DNA of 44,660 nucleotides from Terriglobia bacterium (GTDB lineage Bacteria > Acidobacteriota > Terriglobia > Bryobacterales > Bryobacteraceae). How positions within the stretch are numbered: the first letter of the stretch is position 1; each line of letters starts with the position of its first letter. Location: NCBI GenBank assembly GCA_025363475.1, contig JANYDS010000086.1, forward strand, positions 1 through 44,660. The letters are read 5' to 3'. Below, piece by piece: positions 8,502-18,334 of the stretch. The notes under the pieces are model-generated. The model did not search any database, was not told the origin of the DNA, and saw only the letters and a list, made by a program, of their open reading frames with translations. The position numbers and the translations under genes were made by a program.

Positions 8502-9638
8502 ATGTTCAAGTGCCTGTTCGTCTTCGGAACCCGTCCGGAAGCCATCAAGCTGAGTCCGGTGATCCTTTATATGAAGGAACGCCCGGACGAGTTTGATGTG
8601 CAGGTGGCTGTGACGGCGCAGCACCGCCAGATGCTGGATCAGGTGCTGGCTGCTTTCCGTATTGTCCCCGATTATGATCTTGACCTGATGACGGCGGGGC
8701 AGACTTTGTCTGCGCTCACGGCGCGGATCATTGCGGGCCTTGAGAGCGTTTTGGCTGTGTCGCGTCCTGACATTGTCTTCGTGCAGGGCGACACGACTAC
8801 TACTTTTTGCGGGGCACTGGCGGCGTTTTATGCCCGCGTACCAGTGGGTCATATTGAAGCCGGTCTGCGTACAGGAGACTTTGCAGAACCGTTTCCGGAA
8901 GAGATGAACCGGGTGTTAACCGGGCGTCTGGCGGCGATTCATTTCGCGGCGACCGAGGGAGCCCGGCGGAATTTGCTGGCTGAGGGAGTTGCGGTGGGAC
9001 GAATCCATGTCACTGGCAATTCCGGAATTGATGCTGTGCTGTATGTCCGGGACCGGCTGGTTTCGGGTGAGCTTCCCGATGAAAAATGGGAGTTTCTGGA
9101 CGCTGCGCGCAAGCTGATTGTAGTGACTGCGCACCGCCGCGAAAGTTTTGGTGTCGGAGTGGAAAGCATTTGCGGTGCGCTGAAGACTCTGGCGCGGAGG
9201 CCGGATGTGCAAATTGTGTGGCCGGTACACCGCAACCCGCAAGTAACGGGGCCGGTTTATGAACATTTGGGACAGCTGGAAAATATTCATCTGATTGAGC
9301 CGCTGGATTATGTTCCATTTGTCGGGCTGATGCGGCGCGCCACCCTGCTATTGACCGATTCCGGCGGAATACAGGAAGAAGGGCCGTCACTGGGCAAACC
9401 GGTTATCGTGATGCGGGACAAAACCGAAAGGCCGGAGGCTGTGGAAGCTGGGACTGTGCGCCTGGCAGGCACCGGGGCGGAACGGATTATTCATGAAGTC
9501 TCACGCCTGCTGGATGATGCGGGGGCCCGTGAAGCGGTGTCGCGCGTTCACAATCCTTATGGTGATGGACATGCGAGCGAAAGGATTGCCGGGGCAACGC
9601 GCACGTTCCTCGGATGGGATGAAAAGCTAATTCCATAA
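8502..9638 (+). CDS. wecB: UDP-N-acetylglucosamine 2-epimerase (non-hydrolysing)
   Basis: A 378-residue GT-B fold enzyme that interconverts UDP-GlcNAc and UDP-ManNAc for surface polysaccharide synthesis. FGTRPEAIKLSPV opens the protein. GHIEAGLRTG, PEEMNR, TAHRRESFG and VHRNP are family motifs, and TDSGGIQEEGPSLGKPV with MRDKTERPE forms the nucleotide site of the second domain. The length equals that of usual WecB/MnaA. The start ATG at 8502 is 70 bp after infA. No UDP-ManNAc dehydrogenase or transferase is next to it, so the polysaccharide it serves is not apparent. Confidence 0.93.
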   Translation: MFKCLFVFGTRPEAIKLSPVILYMKERPDEFDVQVAVTAQHRQMLDQVLAAFRIVPDYDLDLMTAGQTLSALTARIIAGLESVLAVSRPDIVFVQGDTTTTFCGALAAFYARVPVGHIEAGLRTGDFAEPFPEEMNRVLTGRLAAIHFAATEGARRNLLAEGVAVGRIHVTGNSGIDAVLYVRDRLVSGELPDEKWEFLDAARKLIVVTAHRRESFGVGVESICGALKTLARRPDVQIVWPVHRNPQVTGPVYEHLGQLENIHLIEPLDYVPFVGLMRRATLLLTDSGGIQEEGPSLGKPVIVMRDKTERPEAVEAGTVRLAGTGAERIIHEVSRLLDDAGAREAVSRVHNPYGDGHASERIAGATRTFLGWDEKLIP

Positions 9639-9770
9639 GCGGCGGAAGAGCAGTCACAACATGCAGGGAAATTTTTTTGCTGTGGTGTTCCATTACAAAC
9701 AGAAGGACTTATGACAGAGCTGTGGTGGCAGGAGCGGGGTTGGCAAACCCCTGTTCCTGGTTCGCATCCG

Positions 9771-9776
9771 TATAAT
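9771..9776 (+). promoter_or_regulatory. Perfect -10 hexamer TATAAT before the AAA-receiver gene
   Basis: TATAAT ends 11 bp before the ATG at 9788, so transcription would start about 4-5 bases before the start codon. No clear -35 hexamer lies 16-18 bp upstream, and only a GGGG at 9777-9780 resembles a ribosome site. This suggests a near-leaderless transcript. Confidence 0.45.
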
Positions 9777-9787
9777 CGGGGCAAATT

Positions 9788-11233
9788 ATGACTGATCGTC
9801 CGAAAAATCCCGCAGGAAACAAGTCGCGCAAGGCGGTTACCGAGCCTGCTATGGATCTGACTGCTGTTCTTGCTTCCAAGGTGGTGGGGCAGCCTAATGT
9901 GATCAGTGTGGTGGTCCCGTACGTGGAGATGTTCCAGGCGGGGCTGGCACCGGAGAATCGGCCAGTTGGCGTTTTTCTTTTGCTGGGTCCAACGGGCACT
10001 GGCAAAACCCGCACTGTGGAAGCGCTTGCTGAGGCGCTGCACGGGAGCGTGAAGAATCTGCTGAAAATTGATTGTGGAGAGTTTCAGCTGGAGCATGAAG
10101 TGGCCCGGCTGATCGGGGCACCTCCTGGCTATCTGGGACACCGCGAAACGCAGCCGATTCTTTCACAGCAGAGGCTTGTGAGTGTTACTACGGAACAGTG
10201 CGGTTTGTCGCTGATCCTGTTTGATGAGATTGAGAAGGCGGCCCCGGCGCTGACGCGTTTGCTGCTGGGCGTGCTTGACCGCGGTGTGCTGCGGCTGGGC
10301 GACAATACGGTGGTCAATTTTGAAAAGAGTTTGATTTTTCTCACCAGCAATCTGGGTTCACGGGAGATGATGCGTGAGATCAATCCTGATTTCGGTTTTC
10401 AGCCGGCAGGTGGTGCGGAAGTTCGGCAAAACCTTACGGGGAAACTGCAGAGTATTGCGATGGTGGCGGTACGCAAGAAGTTTTCGCCGGAGTTTATCAA
10501 CCGGATTGACCATGTGATTACGTACCGGCCGCTGGACGCGGAATCATTTGCGGCGATTGCGGACCATGAAGTTACGAATCTGCAGAATCATGTGAATACT
10601 CGGCTGGGCAGTCGCTGTTTTGGGATTGATGTTCCGTTTGAAACGCGGCAGTGGCTGATTGAGCGGGGGACCAGCCCGGAGTATGGTGCGCGGGAGTTGA
10701 AGCGGACGATCCATAAACATCTGACACAGCCGCTGGCTACGCTGGTGGCGAAGAATCAGGTGGAGCCGGGTTCACGGATCCGTGTGGAGATTGCGCCGGA
10801 TCGCGCGGGTTTGGTGTTGCGTTCCATGGAGCACGGAGAGGAAACAGCAGCGTCTCATCCGACGATTCTGCTGGTGGATGATAACCGAAATCTGCTGCAA
10901 TTTCTGGAGCGGCTGATGGCGGAATCGGGCTGGGAGCTGGTTGCGGCGGAGAGTGCTAGTGAAGCCCGGAGGCTGGTGGCGCAGCGCAAGCCGGATGCGG
11001 CATTGCTGGATTACATGCTTCCGGACGGCAATGGTGTGGAGTTGGCGCAGCAGTTGAGGCAGACGTTTCCGAATTTGCAAGTCACGCTGATGACGGGGTC
11101 GCTGCTGGCACCGGAGGAAGAGGCTATTTGTGAAGAGTATGATTTTCCGGTTCTGCGGAAGCCTTTTCTGGCTACAGAAGTCATGAGTCAGATTCGAAGC
11201 AGGCTGGCTTCGCTGAGTTCGGGCGCGAAATAA
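9788..11233 (+). CDS. ClpB-type AAA+ ATPase fused to a response-regulator receiver domain
   Basis: A 481-residue protein of unusual architecture. Residues about 25-340 match the second AAA+ ring (D2) of ClpB/ClpA. GPTGTGKT at 67-74 is Walker A, GYLG near 115 is the substrate-gripping pore loop, LILFDEIEKA is Walker B, and TSNLGS is sensor 1. FINRID carries the arginine finger and GARELKR is sensor 2 in the D2 small domain. There is no Clp N-domain, D1 ring or middle domain. From about residue 358 a receiver domain follows: LLVDDN, a phospho-acceptor Asp in LLDYMLPDG, the Thr/Ser position in LMTGS, and RKPF with the conserved lysine. Phosphorylation might gate an unfoldase or remodelling ring. 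No histidine kinase lies nearby. The partner and substrate are unknown. Confidence 0.88.
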   Translation: MTDRPKNPAGNKSRKAVTEPAMDLTAVLASKVVGQPNVISVVVPYVEMFQAGLAPENRPVGVFLLLGPTGTGKTRTVEALAEALHGSVKNLLKIDCGEFQLEHEVARLIGAPPGYLGHRETQPILSQQRLVSVTTEQCGLSLILFDEIEKAAPALTRLLLGVLDRGVLRLGDNTVVNFEKSLIFLTSNLGSREMMREINPDFGFQPAGGAEVRQNLTGKLQSIAMVAVRKKFSPEFINRIDHVITYRPLDAESFAAIADHEVTNLQNHVNTRLGSRCFGIDVPFETRQWLIERGTSPEYGARELKRTIHKHLTQPLATLVAKNQVEPGSRIRVEIAPDRAGLVLRSMEHGEETAASHPTILLVDDNRNLLQFLERLMAESGWELVAAESASEARRLVAQRKPDAALLDYMLPDGNGVELAQQLRQTFPNLQVTLMTGSLLAPEEEAICEEYDFPVLRKPFLATEVMSQIRSRLASLSSGAK

Positions 11234-11245
11234 GGCCGGTAAACA

Positions 11246-11275
11246 TTGACGTTTGGGTACCCCGCACGGTAGGAT
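11246..11275 (+). promoter_or_regulatory. Promoter of initiator tRNA
   Basis: TTGACG at 11246-11251 and TAGGAT at 11270-11275, 18 bp apart, match sigma-70 hexamers. The -10 ends only five bases before the mature tRNA 5' end, so transcription would start at or almost at the first tRNA nucleotide. Confidence 0.5.
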
Positions 11276-11280
11276 AGTTG

Positions 11281-11357
<77 letters not shown>

Positions 11358-11411
11358 ATTCCTTCAATCGGTTACGGGCACAAGCCGCCGCCACGACTGC
11401 CTTGCGCCGCC

Positions 11412-11516
11412 GTTCCAATCCCATGCCGATCAGGGTTCCGAACTACCGCCGTAATACCGATCGGTTTCAGTTCGGAATGCTGATCGACATCACTTCGGAA
11501 CGCTGATCGACATCCC
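11412..11516 (-). mobile_element. Orphan terminal repeats of an IS21-type insertion sequence
   Basis: Two tandem 23-bp units, 11471-11493 and 11494-11516, differ at two positions; both contain GCTGATCGACATC or its one-base variant next to TTCGGAA. A looser related block (GTTCCAATCCCATGCCGATCAGG) starts at 11412. Read on the minus strand the array begins TGTCGATCAGCGTTCCGAA, which resembles the multiple terminal repeats of IS21-family elements. No istA or istB frame is present on either side, so only one end remains, just behind the tRNA gene. The rest of 11358-11600 shows nothing else. Confidence 0.5.
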
Positions 11517-11600
11517 CCGGAATCCGCAGAGCTTTCATTTTATTCTTCGCCGCCTTATGTCCAGAGGGATTCAACTAATCCGCGCCCGGCAGAAAATAGC

Positions 11601-11915
11601 TCAGCCCAGCATGTTCAGCGCGCCCTGCAATTCGCTCTGTGTATGGGAATCGCCCGTCTTGCCGGTCACTGCGATGCCTTGGCGGTAGAGCGACTTCGCA
11701 TCTTCGATACGCCCCAGTTTTTCCAGAGTCTGGCCGCCATGGAAGTAGCCCGCCGCATAGTTGGGATTGTGTTCCAGCAGCGCGGTGAACTGATCGACAG
11801 CACCCGCCAGATCGCCGGTATTTACCAGCTCCATAGCCAGTCCGTAACGGCCGAAAGCACCGGCCGGATCCTGTTCCACCATTGACCGCAGAGTTTCCAG
11901 ACGATTGATTGCCAT
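11601..11915 (-). CDS. Small tetratricopeptide-repeat protein
   Basis: A 104-residue protein made of about two and a half TPR units: FGRYGLAMELVNTGDLAGAVDQFTALLEHNPNYAAGYFHGGQTLEKLGRIEDAKSLY shows the W/L-G-Y-A-x-P pattern of helix pairs. TPRs act as protein-binding scaffolds; the partner is not shown. No signal peptide is present, so it is probably cytoplasmic. I take the ATG at 11913-11915; a TTG two codons upstream is possible. A TATAGT -10 lies 11 bp upstream, shared head to head with the Cys-rich gene at 11943. No Shine-Dalgarno sequence is seen. Confidence 0.75.
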   Translation of the reverse strand: MAINRLETLRSMVEQDPAGAFGRYGLAMELVNTGDLAGAVDQFTALLEHNPNYAAGYFHGGQTLEKLGRIEDAKSLYRQGIAVTGKTGDSHTQSELQGALNMLG

Positions 11916-11925
11916 GTCCAATTGC

Positions 11926-11932
11926 TACTATA
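11926..11932. promoter_or_regulatory. Overlapping divergent -10 elements (TACTATA)
   Basis: TACTAT (11926-11931) on the plus strand and TATAGT (complement of 11927-11932) on the minus strand share five bases. Each ends 11 bp before an ATG, at 11943 and 11915 respectively. Both transcripts would have leaders of only a few bases, and the two promoters cannot be occupied at once. Confidence 0.4.
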
Positions 11933-11942
11933 GCGTCGAGTC

Positions 11943-12332
11943 ATGGCCTGTCCGCTGTTTATCCCTGTTGCGCCGATGAGCGGGATTGCGTCTGAACCCT
12001 CAACGCTTGGCGAACTCTATGGCGGAACCTGTTCGGCCGACCCGACGTTCGAGATTCCGGGGGAAATTCTGCGGGGTTGCTGCAATTCCGGCTATGCACG
12101 CACGAAGTGTGTACGTGCCGGCCAGGCAGGAGCAGACGCGGTGAGATTCCTGATTAAACAGCGCAACTTCAAGGGTCTTGAGATCGCCTGGTCTCTGGAG
12201 AACGATCATCATCCAGTAGCTACCGGGACGCTGTATCTGAGCAGTGTGGGTGAACCGCAGGATCCGGGTATTGGTTCTGTTTCAGTACTTGAGCGCCAGG
12301 CATGCGCCTACGCGAAATCAATGCTGCGGTGA
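11943..12332 (+). CDS. Conserved-looking cysteine-rich protein of unknown function
   Basis: A 129-residue protein with no domain I can name. Cysteines cluster in the N-terminal half: CPLF at residue 3, YGGTC near 30, then RGCCNSGYARTKC around 44-56. One further cysteine is near the C-terminus (QACAY). This spacing would suit a metal or iron-sulfur site, and the CCN-GYA segment reads like a conserved motif. There is no signal peptide or membrane segment. It is divergent from the TPR gene, with start codons 27 bp apart, and is followed by strong hairpin terminators that overlap the end of hfq. A metal-binding role is inference. Confidence 0.65.
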   Translation: MACPLFIPVAPMSGIASEPSTLGELYGGTCSADPTFEIPGEILRGCCNSGYARTKCVRAGQAGADAVRFLIKQRNFKGLEIAWSLENDHHPVATGTLYLSSVGEPQDPGIGSVSVLERQACAYAKSMLR

Positions 12333-12338
12333 GGGCTC

Positions 12339-12423
12339 TAAACGTCCTCATCTTTTTTGAATGCGATGAGGACTAGACGTCCTCATCTTTTTAAGAATGC
12401 GATGAGGACTAGACGTCCTCATC
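12339..12423. repeat. Tandem 36-bp repeats carrying a perfect 9-bp hairpin
   Basis: Two full units start at 12365 and 12401. Each begins GATGAGGAC-TAGAC-GTCCTCATC, a perfect 9-bp stem. A half unit precedes them at 12339-12364. The rightmost copy forms the last codons and the TAG stop (12409-12411) of hfq on the minus strand, so the array looks like tandem duplication of the hfq end. Confidence 0.85.
12365..12392 (+). terminator. Intrinsic terminator of the Cys-rich gene
   Basis: A 9-bp perfect stem (12365-12373 with 12379-12387) is followed by TTTTT at 12388-12392. The half unit before it has the distal arm GTCCTCATC and a run of six T at 12352-12357. The stem lies 32 bp after the stop of the gene at 11943-12332. 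Confidence 0.7.
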
Positions 12424-12729
12424 TTTGAACATGTACTTGATATTGCTCTTGTAAAGCAACAGGTTGGGGCCTTCATCACGGTTCAGCTTCAGGCAGGAAC
12501 GGTCATACCATTCAATCACTCCCTTGATCACTTCACCATCTTTCAGGGTGATGACCATGGGCGTTTTCGACTGCATCTGCTTAACGTAGTAAAAATTTTC
12601 GGCGTTAGTCTGATCAGGCGGAATGGGACGTTTCTGTGGCCCGCCCGCAACGGTCTTGCGGGGCTGATCAGATTTCTCTTTCAGCTCATTGAACGACGGA
12701 CGTATTAACTTCCGGTTGGCGGACTCCAC
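12409..12729 (-). CDS. hfq: Hfq-like Sm-fold RNA chaperone with N-terminal extension
   Basis: A 106-residue protein. The last 65 residues are an Hfq-type Sm domain: YYVKQMQSKTPMVITLKDGEVIKGVIEWYDRSCLKLN is the Sm1 part and LLLYKSNIKYMF the Sm2 part with its KxxIKY motif. Such hexamers bind small RNAs and mRNAs. The first 40 residues are basic and probably disordered, unlike classical Hfq of about 80-100 residues with a C-terminal tail. I start at GTG (12727-12729), preceded by AAAAGGA; the frame is open to a GTG at 12756, but that lies in a hairpin. The stop codon is part of the tandem hairpin repeat. It follows gyrB on the same strand, 45 bp downstream. Confidence 0.82.
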   Translation of the reverse strand: MESANRKLIRPSFNELKEKSDQPRKTVAGGPQKRPIPPDQTNAENFYYVKQMQSKTPMVITLKDGEVIKGVIEWYDRSCLKLNRDEGPNLLLYKSNIKYMFKDEDV

Positions 12730-12757
12730 AGGGTTCCTTTTAATCAGTGATAACACA

Positions 12758-12770
12758 CCGGCAGAGCCGG
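12758..12770 (-). other. Short hairpin between gyrB and hfq
   Basis: CCGGC-AGA-GCCGG forms a perfect 5-bp stem directly after the gyrB stop. It has no T-run on the minus strand, so it may stabilise or attenuate the message but would not fully terminate it. Confidence 0.4.
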
Positions 12771-12774
12771 AGCT

Positions 12775-15274
<2,500 letters not shown>

Positions 15275-15282
<8 letters not shown>

Positions 15283-16390
15283 GCATCGGCATTACAACGT
15301 AGCGATACTGCTCGGCTTCTTCGCCGCCAACTGGCTGTATTTCACCAGCGCTCTTTTGATCTTTGAGACCAAATGCCACTTGCTCCTGCGGAACTGCCCG
15401 CAGAAAATCGAGAAGGTACTGCGCATTGAAACCGATCTCGATATCGGGACCGCTGTATTCGCAGGGTACGCTTTCTTCAGAATCACCGGTTTCGAGCGCT
15501 GAGGAAAAAATTTTTACTTCGCCAGCCACGAACTTAACCCGTATAGCGCGCGAACGTTCGTCCGCGAATTGTGCCACACGTTCAATGGCGCCTTTCACTT
15601 CAGTCTTCGAGATGCGCGCGATGTGGATGTTCTCAGAAGGCAGAACACGTTCGTAATCAGGAAAGTTTCCTGTCAGCTTGCGGGTGATCAGCAGGCGCGG
15701 GCCGAATTCGAAGAACAAGTGATTGTCGTCGCCCCCAAACCTGACCTTGCCATCAACACCGGCATCATCGGCAAGTTTAGTGATTTCCGCCATCGCTTTA
15801 CGGGGTACCAGGGCACGGTATGCCAGATGAGTGGTTGAAGCATCAGACGGCCTCTGGACGTAAGCGAGACGGTGTCCGTCAGTCGCCACCATCGTGATGG
15901 TTTTATCGCCCAGCAGCATGAGAGCACCGTTAAGGGTAAAACGGCTTTCTTCCATTGAGATGGCGAACATGGTGCGCGCGATCATGGCGGAAAGCTGTTT
16001 TACCGGAATCTCGGCGATAGTTTCCGGCATGTCAGGCAGCTCGGGGAAACTTTCGCGGCTCAGGCCGGCAATGCGCGTGCGCGACCGGCCACAGCTAAAG
16101 TTTGCCCAGTTGTTCTCGGCAAATTTGACTGTGATGTCGGCATCTGGCAGCAGCCGTACGTAATCGAGCAGCCTGCGCGCCGGAATGGTTCCGAAGCCTT
16201 CTTTTTTTACTTTGGCCGGGCACGATGTACGCAGCCCCAGTTCCAGATCTGTCGCCGTGAGGTACAGGCGGTCGCCGCGCGCTTCGAGAAGCACGTTGGA
16301 CAGTATCGGAATAGTGGTTTTCTTCTCAACAACACCTTGAGACAAACCGAGCTCGCGGAGCAGATCCGCCTTACTGACAGTGAACTCCAT
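15275..16390 (-). CDS. dnaN: DNA polymerase III sliding clamp (beta subunit)
   Basis: A 371-residue protein matching DnaN over its full length, with three clamp domains. MEFTVSKADLL and KTTIPILSNVLLEA open the first. FTLNGALMLL and MVATDGHRLAYV mark the second. NAQYLLDFLRA and the terminal RYVVMPMRI mark the third and end in the canonical MPMR(I/L). The clamp tethers the replicative polymerase and recruits repair factors through its hydrophobic pocket. The ATG is at 16388-16390. A perfect 9-bp inverted repeat lies 44 bp upstream. Confidence 0.98.
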
Positions 16391-16433
16391 GGAATGGCTC
16401 CAATCCCCTTCTTATGACGGTTATAGATAAATA

Positions 16434-16455
16434 CACTAATACAACCGTATTAGTG
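16434..16455. repeat. Perfect 9-bp inverted repeat upstream of dnaN
   Basis: CACTAATAC (16434-16442), loop AACC and GTATTAGTG (16447-16455). It is 44 bp before the dnaN start, where an operator, an origin hairpin or an attenuator could sit. On the minus strand it is followed by TATTTATC, which is not a good T-run. Confidence 0.65.
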
Positions 16456-16608
16456 GGGTCTGTTGAAAAGTGGAAGACTACCCTAAATTATACAAAACTT
16501 TAGAGCTTTCCGCTAATTCTTCCGGTGGAAACCGGGTGGGTAATAAGCGAACAAACCGGCATGTCACCCGATTTGGACAGACGTGAACAGGTAATCCACG
16601 GGTACTGG

Positions 16609-16617
16609 TGTGGATAA
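16609..16617 (-). promoter_or_regulatory. Perfect DnaA box
   Basis: TGTGGATAA is the exact complement of the consensus TTATCCACA. It lies 10 bp downstream of the dnaA stop and 8 bp from an oppositely oriented box with two mismatches at 16592-16600. Confidence 0.65.
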
Positions 16618-16627
16618 CGGCGTAAAC

Positions 16628-17950
16628 TCAATGGAATGAATCGATCAGGCTGTTGATCATTTTGTTGAGGTCGGGATCGTCTGTCCTCAGTTCAGCGATT
16701 TTGTTCACGGAATGGATGACAGTGGTGTGGTGTTTGCCGCCAAAGGCGCGGCCAATCTCCGGCAGCGACGCATGGGTGAGTTCTTTGGCAAGGTACATGG
16801 CAACCTGGCGCGGCACCACCACTTCCTTGCGGTTGCTCTTTTCTTTGAGCTGGGCGGGCTTAATGGCGAAGCGCTCGGCCACGGCTTTCTGGATGGAATC
16901 GATAGTGATGCGACGTTCCTGTTTTTGCAGCAGATCTTTAAGAACCTGCTGAGCCATGGAGACGGTGATGGGCACGCGGGTGAGCGACGAGAAAGCGGTG
17001 AGTTTAACCAAAGCGCCTTCGAGTTCACGTACGTTGGATTTGGTTTTCTGGGCGATGTAGGTACAAACGTCGTAGGGAAGGTTAATTCCTTCCACCTCGG
17101 CTTTCCTTTGCAGGATGGCCATCTTGGTTTCGAGATCAGGGGGTTGAATGTCAGCCATGAGGCCCCACTCGAACCGCGACCGCAAGCGCTCAACCAGACC
17201 GGAAATTTCTTTGGGCGGGCAGTCGCTCGAAATCACGATTTGCTTCTGCGCGTCATGGAGTTCGTTGAAAGTATGGAAGAACTCTTCCTGAGTACGTTCT
17301 TTGGTGCCAAGACTCTGGATATCGTCGATCAGGAGGACATCAACGCTGCGGTAGCGGGCCCGAAACTGGGCCATGCGCTCATGCTTGATGCCGGTGATGA
17401 CTTCGTTGGTAAATTTTTCGGTGGTGGTATAGATGATGCGCATTTTGCCGCGGGCTGTGAGGGCGCGACCGATGGCGTGCATCAGGTGTGTTTTGCCCAT
17501 TCCCACGCCACCATAAAGAAAGAGCGGATTGTAGCTGCGGGAGGGATTCATGGCGACCGATTGCGCGGCGGCATGGGCGAACTGGTTGCAGGAACCCACT
17601 ACAAACGAATCAAACGTGAACCGGGGATTCAGCGCGAGGGGCGAATCGACGTCCGGCGTAAAATCGGTTGTGGTTCCGGGCAGGCCCGGCATTGTCCCTG
17701 CGGCCGCAGCGACAAAATCTACGCGATCAAGGCCGAGGCCGAGACTTACGGCCAGGTTGTCGATTAGTTGCGAATACTCTTCGCGCAGAATGCGGGCGGT
17801 GGCCCGATCCGGCGCGTTCACTACGAGGCTTCGGCCTTCAACTCCCGAAAACTTTGTGCGGCTGACCCAGTTTTCGAAACTCTCTGTGCTTAACTTCTTT
17901 TCCAGTTGCTCCCTGATCAAGTCCCAGGGATTTCGATGATCACCGCTCAC
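16628..17950 (-). CDS. dnaA: Chromosomal replication initiator DnaA
   Basis: A 440-residue AAA+ initiator. Domain I begins [21 protein letters not shown]. Domain III shows [12 protein letters not shown] (Walker A), VLLIDDIQ (Walker B) and [11 protein letters not shown] with the arginine finger. Domain IV carries the DnaA signature [26 protein letters not shown], which binds DnaA boxes. Domain II is a short Pro/Thr-rich linker. I start at GTG (complement of 17948-17950) because an AGGAGGAG site lies about 10 bases upstream and domain I follows at once; the frame is open to 18010. It is the first gene of the dnaA-dnaN-gyrB-hfq series. Confidence 0.97.
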   Translation of the reverse strand: MSGDHRNPWDLIREQLEKKLSTESFENWVSRTKFSGVEGRSLVVNAPDRATARILREEYSQLIDNLAVSLGLGLDRVDFVAAAAGTMPGLPGTTTDFTPDVDSPLALNPRFTFDSFVVGSCNQFAHAAAQSVAMNPSRSYNPLFLYGGVGMGKTHLMHAIGRALTARGKMRIIYTTTEKFTNEVITGIKHERMAQFRARYRSVDVLLIDDIQSLGTKERTQEEFFHTFNELHDAQKQIVISSDCPPKEISGLVERLRSRFEWGLMADIQPPDLETKMAILQRKAEVEGINLPYDVCTYIAQKTKSNVRELEGALVKLTAFSSLTRVPITVSMAQQVLKDLLQKQERRITIDSIQKAVAERFAIKPAQLKEKSNRKEVVVPRQVAMYLAKELTHASLPEIGRAFGGKHHTTVIHSVNKIAELRTDDPDLNKMINSLIDSFH

Positions 17951-18151
17951 GACGACAACACTCCTCCTGAGGTCACCAGGGACCCCGATTGTTTGAGGCA
18001 CCCGCCTCACTTCAGACTTTCCGGGATTTCACTGCAGGACAACGGTCGTATTGGGTGCTGTCTAACGCCGCGAACAGCACGAGTCTAACACAGAAGGGGC
18101 ACTTGAAATCCAGTTGTAATCCACCAAAAACGCGCGTGGCAAAATCTGTTT

Positions 18152-18280
18152 TCAGCGTGCGGGGTAAGCAGTAACAGGGTCACGGTCGAGGATATGATCG
18201 GTGTGGTGCCGCATATGTAAAACATAATCATCAAGGACGATTCCAAAGCATTTCAGCAAGTTGCTGGCCGATCGTAAATT
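18152..18280 (-). pseudogene. Possible C-terminal remnant of a DinB-family protein
   Basis: Within a 66-codon frame on the minus strand the segment LLKCFGIVLDDYVLHMRHHTDHIL resembles the last helix of DinB/DUF1572 four-helix proteins, where D-Y-x2-H-x-R-H-H contacts the metal. No N-terminal part is present and no ribosome site is seen. It lies in the gap upstream of dnaA. This may be chance similarity. Confidence 0.3.
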
Positions 18281-18334
18281 TGCTTCGAAAACGCTCTTGC
18301 GACGATGAACCGAGGTTTGCACTATGCTGCCTGT

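Larger units (their letters stand above)
16391..16627. other. dnaA-dnaN intergenic region, candidate oriC
   Basis: This 237-bp gap holds a perfect DnaA box TGTGGATAA at 16609-16617, an inverted degenerate box TAATCCACG at 16592-16600 and an AT-rich segment at about 16482-16505 that could unwind. It also holds the palindrome at 16434-16455. Origins next to dnaA are common, and parS-parAB lie within 9 kb. Only one perfect box is visible, so the assignment stays tentative. The gap upstream of dnaA is the alternative. Confidence 0.4.

Noticed and set aside
9788-11233. AAA-receiver protein as an NtrC-type sigma-54 activator
   Set aside because: The AAA+ part lacks the GAFTGA loop and a C-terminal DNA-binding domain, and carries Clp D2 pore and sensor motifs instead.
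12339-12423. CRISPR-like short repeats
   Set aside because: Only about two and a half units, directly tandem without unique spacers, and explained by duplication of the hfq terminus.
16712-17767. Long plus-strand open frame (351 codons) opposite dnaA
   Set aside because: It is a GC-rich antisense shadow of dnaA with low-complexity composition and no ribosome site; dnaA is unmistakable.
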